From NCBI GenBank assembly GCA_036488085.1, contig DASXHZ010000110.1:1-29191 (forward strand): DNA of 29,191 bases, in the 5' to 3' direction. The notes below the pieces were generated by a model. It had not been told where the DNA came from and did not search any database. It saw only the letters and a program-made list of their open reading frames with translations. Position 1 is the stretch's first letter, and every line of letters starts with the position of its first letter. This stretch comes from DASXHZ01 sp036488085. Its GTDB lineage: Bacteria; Acidobacteriota; Thermoanaerobaculia; Gp7-AA8. Both the position numbers and the translations under genes were made by a program. This document shows, piece by piece, positions 16,742 to 22,115 of this stretch.

Positions 16742-17971
16742 ATGAAAGCAAAGATTCAGGAGCTCGCTTGGCGGCTCCTTCCGGCGCTGCTCCTTGTTCT
16801 TCTTGCGCAGTCGTCGATTGCGGCCATGCAGTTGTACCCGCCGTGGTTCCCGCCGAGTCTCTTCACCATCAACCCGGACAACACGACCGTCGAGGACTTC
16901 GGCACCGATACGTTCCGCGTGGGGAAGGCGGATGACCCGCAGACGGTCGAGGTGAAGGGACACCACTGGGCCGGCTCGCTCTATCCGCCCGGACCGACGT
17001 CGACGTGGGACCGCTGGGACGGAGTCGCGGTCTTCAAGCGCGTGCGGGCGCAACTCGAGGCGAGCGGCTTCCAGCTCGTGTTCCTCAATGCCGGCAACGA
17101 CGGAGCGCACGGCACGTTCCGGCGCGGCAACGGAGCCGGCGCGACGTATGTCGATCTCTCGCTGACGAACGACGCGTACAGCAATAGTGTCGCGATCGTC
17201 GAGCCAGCGGCGAAAGCCCGCACGCTCGTGCTGCGGCCGCCGGCCGCGCAGCCGGAGACATTCACGGACGAGCAGGACTTTCCCTACGTCACGCCGCTCG
17301 CAGGCGCGGAGCTCCAGAAGACCGGTCACGACGACGGGCCGTTCAACGCCGCGCCCGCGGACCACGACCCGCAATACGTCGGCAGCGGTACCCAATCGAA
17401 GATGTACCACGGGCCGGCGAACGTGTCGCCGATCGATTTCAGCAGCACGTACGATGCTGCGTTCCGCAACGCCGGGTGGACGGTCACGGAGAACAACGGC
17501 GCGACCGTCACGGCGCATTACGCGAAGAACGGCCGCGATCTCTGGGCGCGCGTGTTCCAGGAAGGCGCCGATGTCTGGGACGTGACGGTCGCGGATGTCG
17601 GCGGCGGGCTGAAAGGCGCGTTGGCGAAGAACTGCCGTGTCGCACTCTACGGCATCAACTTCGATTTCAACAAGGCGACGATACGGCCGGACTCGGAGCC
17701 GGTCCTGCAGCAGGTCACGTCGGTGATGACGTCGACGCCCGGCGCGTTCGAGCTGGGCGGGCACACGGATACCGTCGGCGGCTCTGCGTCCAACGCGAAG
17801 CTCTCGCAGGCACGGGCGGAGTCGGTGAAGTCGTGGCTCGTCGCGCACGGCATCGCCCCGGCGCGAATCACCGCCAAGGGCTCCGGCGACACGGTGCCGG
17901 TCGTCCCGAACAACTCCGACGCAAACCGTGCCCGCAATCGGCGGGTGGAGCTGAAGAAAGCGGGATGTTGA
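16742..17971 (+). CDS. Exported protein with C-terminal OmpA/peptidoglycan-binding domain
   Basis: A 409-residue protein. Residues 1-27 are a signal peptide (KxK start, core LLPALLLVLLAQ, cleavage near SIAA). Residues about 300-409 form an OmpA domain: INFDFNKATIRPDSEPVLQQ at about 305-324, LGGHTDTVGG, SQARAESVKSWLVAHGI, ITAKGSGD, NSDANRARNRRVEL. These carry the Asp and Arg that bind diaminopimelate in peptidoglycan. The middle (about 30-295) has two related beta/alpha halves (WDGVAVFKRVRAQLEASGF and YDAAFRNAGWTV segments) that I cannot name. There is no outer-membrane barrel or lipobox, so it is probably a periplasmic wall-bound protein. ATG 16742 was chosen because the signal peptide begins there; 16688 would add a non-signal leader. 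It follows the eCIS operon by 386 nt. A role in anchoring or releasing the eCIS is only a guess from position. Confidence 0.85.
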   Translation: MKAKIQELAWRLLPALLLVLLAQSSIAAMQLYPPWFPPSLFTINPDNTTVEDFGTDTFRVGKADDPQTVEVKGHHWAGSLYPPGPTSTWDRWDGVAVFKRVRAQLEASGFQLVFLNAGNDGAHGTFRRGNGAGATYVDLSLTNDAYSNSVAIVEPAAKARTLVLRPPAAQPETFTDEQDFPYVTPLAGAELQKTGHDDGPFNAAPADHDPQYVGSGTQSKMYHGPANVSPIDFSSTYDAAFRNAGWTVTENNGATVTAHYAKNGRDLWARVFQEGADVWDVTVADVGGGLKGALAKNCRVALYGINFDFNKATIRPDSEPVLQQVTSVMTSTPGAFELGGHTDTVGGSASNAKLSQARAESVKSWLVAHGIAPARITAKGSGDTVPVVPNNSDANRARNRRVELKKAGC

Positions 17972-18044
17972 GCGACCGGTGAGGGAGGGTGGTTCACTTC
18001 GGCGAGCAGAGTGTCTACGCTCGACCTCAGATTCTGCACGGTGT

Positions 18045-18068
18045 GGCGCGGGCTTTCCAGCCCGCGCC
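18045..18068. repeat. Perfect GC-rich hairpin (REP-like)
   Basis: Two 10-nt perfectly complementary arms (GGCGCGGGCT and AGCCCGCGCC) enclose TTCC, 74 nt after the OmpA-domain gene. There is no T-tract on either side, so it is not a classical intrinsic terminator. It looks like a REP-type palindrome and leads directly into the 21-bp repeat array. It may still stabilise or end the upstream message. Confidence 0.6.
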
Positions 18069-18089
18069 CGATGTCCGCCCGCGCCGCGC

Positions 18090-18310
18090 GCCTTTCTGCA
18101 CGTGCCGCGCGACTTCGGGCACGTGGCGCGCGCCATCTCGCACGTGCCGCACCTCTTTCTGCACGTGCCGTGCGCCGTCCTAAATGTGCCGCTAGCCCTT
18201 CCGCACGTGCCGCCCGCCCGGCGGCACGTGCAGCATGTGCGGTCTCGGTTCCGCCGCGTGCGCTCCGGCTTCCGGAACGTGCGCTTCGGCCAGCGGCGCG
18301 TGCAACCTCG
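18090..18310. repeat. Degenerate tandem array of 21-bp units with CACGTG cores
   Basis: The pentamer ACGTG or a one-base variant recurs at 18100, 18121, 18142, 18163, 18184 (ATGTG), 18205 and 18226, always 21 nt apart. After a 9-nt phase step it recurs at 18235 (ATGTG), 18256 (GCGTG), 18277 and 18298 (GCGTG), again 21 nt apart. The best units read GCACGTGCCGC, with the palindrome GCACGTGC; spacers are degenerate. Both strands can be read open through it as heptapeptide repeats (HVPxxxx on +), but no start or codon signal supports a gene. The rest of 17972-18394 holds only the hairpin at 18045. Confidence 0.75.
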
Positions 18311-18394
18311 CTCGCGGCAGCGACAAATTTGCGGGCGACGCGGAAGATTACGTTCGCAACGTTGGGCGCGGATGCTGATGCTCAAAATTCGCGC

Positions 18395-18423
18395 TTGACA
18401 AGCTCGACAGGATGACTAAGATA
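18395..18423 (+). promoter_or_regulatory. Sigma70-type promoter for the 173-aa orphan gene
   Basis: TTGACA at 18395-18400, a 17-nt spacer, and TAAGAT at 18418-18423. This is a near-consensus sigma70 promoter and one of the best in the window. The predicted start near 18430 leaves a leader of about 230 nt before the 173-aa gene at 18664. Confidence 0.7.
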
Positions 18424-18451
18424 AAGGGTTACAGGTCAAGGCTAGCAAAGA

Positions 18452-18667
18452 TTGACTTGGCGGCCAAAGGGTAAGGTCGATCGGTCGGATGGCCAACTGA
18501 TCTTATCCCTGCGGGAGTTGAGTGGTACTCCTCCTGCCGCGGAGACTGAAGGTGTGGCGCACGCTTTCGGAATCCAGCTGGTGGCCGCCATGCACTCCTC
18601 GAGTTCAGTACATGTCGTCCTCCAGTCGAACCCATCCCCGGTCGATTTTGAAAGGAGAACAATATGA
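18452..18667 (+). CDS. Possible leader ORF overlapping the downstream start
   Basis: A frame from TTG 18452 (or ATG 18590, 25 residues: MHSSSSVHVVLQSNPSPVDF at its start) ends in TGA at 18665-18667, overlapping the next gene's ATG by ATGA. Its last codons also form that gene's ribosome site (GAAAGGAGA). The amino-acid sequence is not obviously random, but I recognise no family and see no ribosome site of its own. It may be a coupled leader peptide or simply a structured 5' leader. Confidence 0.25.
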   Translation: MTWRPKGKVDRSDGQLILSLRELSGTPPAAETEGVAHAFGIQLVAAMHSSSSVHVVLQSNPSPVDFERRTI

Positions 18668-19185
18668 AGAACTTCATCCTCAACAACGGCAGTACCAATC
18701 CCAACGCCGCTGCGGATACGCCGCAGCCGCAAACGCCGGTGGCACCTGACGTGGCGATCGAGCAGATTCGGTCCCTGCGCGCTCAGCTTCCGGCGGCGAC
18801 CACTCTGACGGTGAAGCAGCGGAAGGGTCTGCGCAACAGCTCGGAGACGTCCGAGCCGATCGTGCAGGCCTCGCTGAACGTCATCGGAGTCTCGGACATC
18901 GTCTCGATGGCCGTCGGCATGCCGCTCGATAACGTCCGCGCGCTGCAGCAGGACGCCATCCTCTGGAAGGCAGTGGAGGAGGAGGCGCGCAATCTCGTCA
19001 CCGGCCTCGCCGGTGCGAATGCGCTCCGTCGCCAGAAGCTTGCCGAGCTGGGCCAGCAGGCGTTACAACATCGGTACGCAGCCGCCGGATCGCTCTACCT
19101 CCTCCGCGACGAGGCGCGCTACGACTGGATGCATACGCTGGACGGCAACCGCGACGAGCGCTACTCGATCACGTTCCGAGCATGA
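18664..19185 (+). CDS. Orphan 173-aa soluble helical protein
   Basis: I know no named family for it. ATG 18664 is preceded by AAAGGAGA at 18650-18657. Residues 1-25 are polar and probably flexible. Residues about 28-140 are helical, with the block IVQASLNVIGVSDIVSMAVG (about 61-80) and a long helix through VRALQQDAILWKAVEEEARN. There is no signal peptide, transmembrane segment or catalytic motif. I have the impression that proteins with a 'qaSlNVIG.SD.V..AvG' core recur in Acidobacteriota-like genomes, but this is recollection. A strong promoter and a 230-nt leader point to real expression. The neighbour downstream is a gene remnant, so there is no functional context. Confidence 0.7.
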   Translation: MKNFILNNGSTNPNAAADTPQPQTPVAPDVAIEQIRSLRAQLPAATTLTVKQRKGLRNSSETSEPIVQASLNVIGVSDIVSMAVGMPLDNVRALQQDAILWKAVEEEARNLVTGLAGANALRRQKLAELGQQALQHRYAAAGSLYLLRDEARYDWMHTLDGNRDERYSITFRA

Positions 19186-19194
19186 GGTAGGGCC

Positions 19195-19315
19195 ATGGGA
19201 AACTCGCACATTCAGTGGACCCATCACACGTTCAACCCGTGGTTCGGCTGCCACGGAAGTGAGCCCGGATTGCGCGCACTACTACGCGCGCGTGCTTATG
19301 GTGAGATTGAAGCGG
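19195..19315 (+). pseudogene. Remnant of a DUF5131 (phage Gp37/Gp68-like) gene
   Basis: From ATG 19195 the frame reads SHIQWTHHTFNPWFGC, the typical N-terminus of DUF5131 proteins ('IeWTd.TfNPw.GC.kVSpGC..CYAe'). After the Cys codon a single extra base at 19251/19252 moves the rest to the next frame, where TEVSPDCAHYYARV follows at once. The third conserved Cys is already Tyr. Homology ends near 19315, while full-length members run to about 250 residues or more. The gene is therefore frameshifted, mutated at a key Cys and truncated. The remains cannot encode a working protein. Confidence 0.75.
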
Positions 19316-19580
19316 TGCGCCCTCGTCGGGGCAGTCAATTCGTTGCTTCTATCCAATCCAATTTGTACATTCCGCCGAAAGGTATAAGCGAATAGTCGAC
19401 CTGTCCGCAAAGCAGCGACCTGCGCTGCTCGCCACACGCTCCTCTGACGGAACGATCGAGGCGACCGGCAGGATCCCGATCGCGCCGGTCGGTCTCGCCA
19501 TCGAAGCCGACATCGGTACCACCAAGACGATCCGGATCAAAGTCTGGACGGGTTCGAATCAGGATGGGACAACCGAGTAA
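19311..19580 (+). pseudogene. Possible C-terminal gene fragment without a start
   Basis: A 90-codon open stretch with no ATG, GTG or TTG near its beginning ends in TAA at 19578-19580. Its second half reads like protein (GRIPIAPVGLAIEADIGTTK, then TIRIKVWTG), with codon choice similar to neighbouring genes. It may be the tail of a gene fused to the DUF5131 remnant by deletion, or chance. No family is recognised. Confidence 0.3.
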
Positions 19581-19671
19581 GACAGCCGAAATCGGTAAAC
19601 AATGAAAACGGCCTTCTCGTGTGGTGGGCGTCGCTTCGCGGTAACGCGCGCCGCGCCGGGTTCCTCCTGCA

Positions 19672-19699
19672 TTGTCGCCTATTCAGAAAAAAATTTAAT
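19672..19699 (+). promoter_or_regulatory. Possible promoter upstream of the 61-aa peptide gene
   Basis: TTGTCG at 19672-19677, a 16-nt spacer and TTTAAT at 19694-19699. If used, transcription would start at the edge of the 34-nt motif at 19703-19736 and place that motif at the 5' end of the message. The match is moderate. The rest of 19581-19809 shows only the motif and the ribosome site of the peptide gene. Confidence 0.35.
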
Positions 19700-19702
19700 G
19701 GG

Positions 19703-19736
19703 TGGGGGTAGGGGAACCCATTCGTCCGTCACTCCT
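19703..19736 (+). repeat. 34-nt conserved intergenic motif, copy A
   Basis: The block begins TGGGGGTAGGGGAA and ends GTCACTCCT. Copy B at 20047-20080 has the same 34-nt length, strand, beginning (TGGAGGTAGGGAA) and identical end GTCACTCCT, with a variable C/T-rich middle. Copy A lies 73 nt before the 61-aa secreted peptide gene. Confidence 0.6.
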
Positions 19737-19809
19737 AGGTGAAAAAGAGGCCTGCCTCCGAACAAACTAACCGTACCAACGTGCGCGTTCGCGCAGAAGG
19801 AGAAGAACT

Positions 19810-19995
19810 GTGCTTCGTTATACTACCCGTCAGTTCGCCACGATCGTTCTCGTCCTGAGCATCCTTGCCGCCGGACCGATGTACGCCGGTAACGACGATG
19901 ACCGACAACCCAAGCGTGTCATCGATCGCATCGTGCGACTACTCCATCACGTCATCCCTACGATCCTCGACGAACTCTCAGTGCCGAAGCCGTAA
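19810..19995 (+). CDS. Small secreted peptide, 61 aa
   Basis: GTG start with a strong ribosome site (AAGGAGAAGAACT just upstream). Residues 1-26 form a clear signal peptide (RYTTRQ, hydrophobic core FATIVLVLSILAAGPM, cleavage near YAG). The mature part is about 35 residues: an acidic start (NDDD), then a basic and hydrophobic stretch IDRIVRLLHHVIPTILDEL that could form an amphipathic helix. There is no cysteine, lipobox or known family. It is framed by two copies of a 34-nt intergenic motif. An exported regulatory, surface or antimicrobial-like peptide are all possible, and nothing visible decides between them. Confidence 0.65.
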   Translation: MLRYTTRQFATIVLVLSILAAGPMYAGNDDDRQPKRVIDRIVRLLHHVIPTILDELSVPKP

Positions 19996-20046
19996 CGCAC
20001 GAGTTATTTAGCGGGGCGAGGGGGGAGGCGAACTTTTTTTTCGGAC

Positions 20047-20080
20047 TGGAGGTAGGGAAGTATCCCTTTCGGTCACTCCT
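20047..20080 (+). repeat. 34-nt conserved intergenic motif, copy B
   Basis: The partner of the block at 19703-19736: TGGAGGTAGGGAAG at the left, GTCACTCCT at the right, preceded by a run of eight T. It contains the small inverted repeat AGGGA-AGTA-TCCCT. No gene in the same direction begins soon after it. The next gene, ending at 20107, is on the opposite strand. Confidence 0.6.
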
Positions 20081-20106
20081 TGAACAATACAGCTATGACA
20101 GCGATG

Positions 20107-20463
20107 CTACTGCTCACGGCAGAGAACCAAGATCTCCTCATCGAACTTGACGTCGATGAGCCGCGGCAGACCACGCAGGAACGCGGCGATGTCCCGGATG
20201 CCCTCAGCGACGTAGAGCAGGCGAACGACCCCGTACTCAATATCGAAGGCCAATCCGAAATACGTCGGGGCGTCCGAAGAGGTGAGCATCGCGCGCGACG
20301 CCACCTTGATCGGGCGACCATGGCACTCGACATGGTCAGCCTCCTCCCAAGGGTAGACCTCAATCCGACGCTTGAAATCCAAGAAGATATCTTGGGCCTC
20401 ACGGCTCAACTCACCGCGACGAACCTCGAATCCTGGAACGCCTCTACACTGGTATCGAGCCAT
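20107..20463 (-). CDS. Orphan 118-aa protein
   Basis: I do not recognise it. ATG 20463 is preceded by GAGAGGTGGGG. A longer frame from 20520 would add 19 residues but lacks a comparable ribosome site. The protein looks folded alpha/beta: strands around YFGLAFDIEYGVVRLLYVAE (about 67-86), a helix GIRDIAAFLRGL, and a final strand pair VDVKFDEEILVL-like. No signal or membrane segment is present. It is transcribed divergently from the TPR/HD cluster, 196 nt away, and might be its regulator or partner, though no DNA-binding motif is evident. Its codon use fits a real gene better than the overlapping + strand frame. Confidence 0.65.
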   Translation of the reverse strand: MARYQCRGVPGFEVRRGELSREAQDIFLDFKRRIEVYPWEEADHVECHGRPIKVASRAMLTSSDAPTYFGLAFDIEYGVVRLLYVAEGIRDIAAFLRGLPRLIDVKFDEEILVLCREQ

Positions 20464-20551
20464 CCCCACCTCTCGGGGGTACGTCGTCTCTGCAGCACCG
20501 TGTACACACGGGGTTGGCATGCTACCACGACCGGTCGCTGGCAGACACGGA

Positions 20552-20577
20552 AAGGGTGCACGAGATGTGCTACCCTT
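20552..20577. promoter_or_regulatory. Imperfect inverted repeat in divergent intergenic region
   Basis: AAGGGTGCAC and GTGCTACCCTT, mirror arms with one extra base around GAGAT, lie midway between the divergent genes at 20463 and 20660. The site could be an operator serving both promoters or an RNA hairpin. No strong -35/-10 pair is evident. Confidence 0.35.
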
Positions 20578-20659
20578 GCCGACGTGCGCAGAACGGGTGT
20601 TCGCGTGGATATCCGTCTAACCAAAGGTCGCGTTCAAGCGCGATCGATGAGATAACACC

Positions 20660-21769
20660 ATGCGAGCATTCTGGTCAGCAACCCACGACGAGACAGACGA
20701 AAAAAAGCTGATCAGGAACCTAGCAGGTGAGCGCCTGGACTACGCGAGAGCGGCGCGAGCGGCCCGATCCAACCTCACCTTCTTACGCGCGATCCTTACG
20801 CAAGCGCACGAAGACCTCGATCGCGAGCCGCGACGCGCACGCCTGCTCACCAGCATCGCAATACGCGCCGTCCGCCTCATAACCCCACGCAACAGCTCGG
20901 TGCCTGCCCAAGCCCTCGCGGGAATCGCGTGGAAAGAACGCGGGAACGCGTTACGCGCGACCGGTCGCATCCGCCGCGCAGGCATCGCCGCAGAGTATGC
21001 CCTCACGCGCCTCGGCGGGAGCGACGCGCTCATCGTAGAGCATGCGTCAGCGCTTATCCTCAAAGCGCAAATCGAGCAGGATCTGGGTCATGACAAGACC
21101 GCAATCCAACTCCTCGAGTTGGCCGGTGCGACCTTTCAGCAGAACCGTGAACACCGACGGTACCTGCAGACCATCATGCTCCGAGGGATCATCGAATATG
21201 AGGCAAAAGATTATCCGCGGGCCCGAGCAACATTCGACGCTGCGCTTACCGCTGCAGAACGCCTTGGCGATGATCGCGAGGCGGCACGGCTGCGCAACAA
21301 CCTCGGCTTCTGCGCACTGCACCTACGGGATCTCGTCACCGCGTGGGACAACTTCCTCGCCGCGGTGACCGGCTTCCGCGCCCTCGGAATGACTGCCGAA
21401 ATCCCGCGCGCCGAATGGGGACTTGCACGGCTCTTACGCGACCACAGCACAACGCAGGAACTCGTCGCTGACCTCCGTCGCGTGTGCGCAGAATTTACGC
21501 AACGTCATATGCCCGTCGAAGCCGCGACCGTCCTCCTGGAGATCGCCGCCATCTTCGTGGGAGAACGAAAATTTACTGAACTGCGCATGGTCTGCGCGGA
21601 GTTGCACGAGCATGTTGCGCACGCCGACATGCCGCTCCTAGCGCGCAACGCCCTCGCGCGTGTCTCGACGGACGGACCGCTGGATGTGCTCGCAGCAGAT
21701 GTCGCCGATGCCCGAAACCTTTTGCGACACATTGGTCGCGACCCGCAACCTCATATCCCAGGACACTAA
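20660..21769 (+). CDS. TPR-repeat protein, 369 aa
   Basis: A soluble all-helical protein made of tetratricopeptide-like repeats. Clear units include ALAGIAWKERGNALRATGRI (about 87-106), ALILKAQIEQDLGHDKTAIQ, IMLRGIIEYEAKDYPRARAT and LRNNLGFCALHLRDLVTAWD, with the usual small residues at helix-packing positions. TPR solenoids bind other proteins. The N-terminal 40 residues are charged and separate from the repeats. It has no catalytic motif, signal peptide or membrane segment. ATG 20660 has a weak ribosome site. It is followed after 82 nt by the 87-aa gene and then the HD-domain gene on the same strand, so a scaffold or sensor role for that cluster is plausible. TPR proteins of this repeat style are common in Acidobacteriota-like genomes; this is recollection, not proof. 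Confidence 0.75.
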   Translation: MRAFWSATHDETDEKKLIRNLAGERLDYARAARAARSNLTFLRAILTQAHEDLDREPRRARLLTSIAIRAVRLITPRNSSVPAQALAGIAWKERGNALRATGRIRRAGIAAEYALTRLGGSDALIVEHASALILKAQIEQDLGHDKTAIQLLELAGATFQQNREHRRYLQTIMLRGIIEYEAKDYPRARATFDAALTAAERLGDDREAARLRNNLGFCALHLRDLVTAWDNFLAAVTGFRALGMTAEIPRAEWGLARLLRDHSTTQELVADLRRVCAEFTQRHMPVEAATVLLEIAAIFVGERKFTELRMVCAELHEHVAHADMPLLARNALARVSTDGPLDVLAADVADARNLLRHIGRDPQPHIPGH

Positions 21770-21851
21770 TGGAAGACCGATACTGTTATAAACACAACGT
21801 CCCACTCCCCTCCTACCCATGAGAACGCCGGAGTACCGAAAGGAAGAACGC

Positions 21852-22115
21852 ATGTCGGTTATCGACACGACCATCAATAAAGTCATCGAGTACATCGAAA
21901 CACAGCAGGCCGTTACGTTTCGTGACATCGAAGACTACATGAGCGCAGAGCACCTCCGGTTCGGTACCGCAACTAACCCCATCGAAGTCCTCGATCTCGC
22001 CGCGTACCGCACGGGTCGCATCGACGTTATTTATGACGAGCAGCTCATCAAGAGCCGACACATCGGTGCTAACTCGGCGCCCGCAACCCACCCGGCTCAA
22101 GCGCAGATCGACTAA
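21852..22115 (+). CDS. Small 87-aa protein coupled to HD-domain gene
   Basis: ATG 21852 is preceded by AGGAAGAA at good spacing; an ATG at 21819 would add 11 charged residues without a better site. The protein starts with helix DTTINKVIEYIETQQAVTFR (about 4-23), then DIEDYMSAEHLRFG, and ends in a flexible Ala/Pro-rich tail. No known domain is recognised, though the first 60 residues could be a small winged-helix-like or partner-binding fold. Its TAA is directly followed by the ATG of the HD gene with no gap, so the two are almost certainly translated together. This suggests a subunit or regulator of the HD protein. Confidence 0.7.
   Translation: MSVIDTTINKVIEYIETQQAVTFRDIEDYMSAEHLRFGTATNPIEVLDLAAYRTGRIDVIYDEQLIKSRHIGANSAPATHPAQAQID

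Noticed and set aside
16682..18385. 567-codon - strand frame across the OmpA-domain gene and 21-bp array
   Set aside because: Its heptad repeats only reflect the DNA repeat; it runs opposite a clear exported OmpA-domain protein and has no plausible start.
17979..18398. + strand HVPxxxx heptapeptide-repeat protein over the 21-bp array
   Set aside because: All three + frames give repeats there. The unit phase breaks by 9 nt, which keeps frame, but there is no ribosome site and flanking residues look random.
19703..19736. ECF-sigma promoter reading of the 34-nt motif (GGAAC with a GTC-type -10)
   Set aside because: The gap between GGAA(C/G) and GTC is only 10-11 nt, too short for a normal ECF promoter, so it was listed as a motif of unknown function.
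20080..20655. 191-codon + strand frame beginning just after motif copy B
   Set aside because: Overlaps the better-supported - strand 118-aa gene; composition and start are poor.
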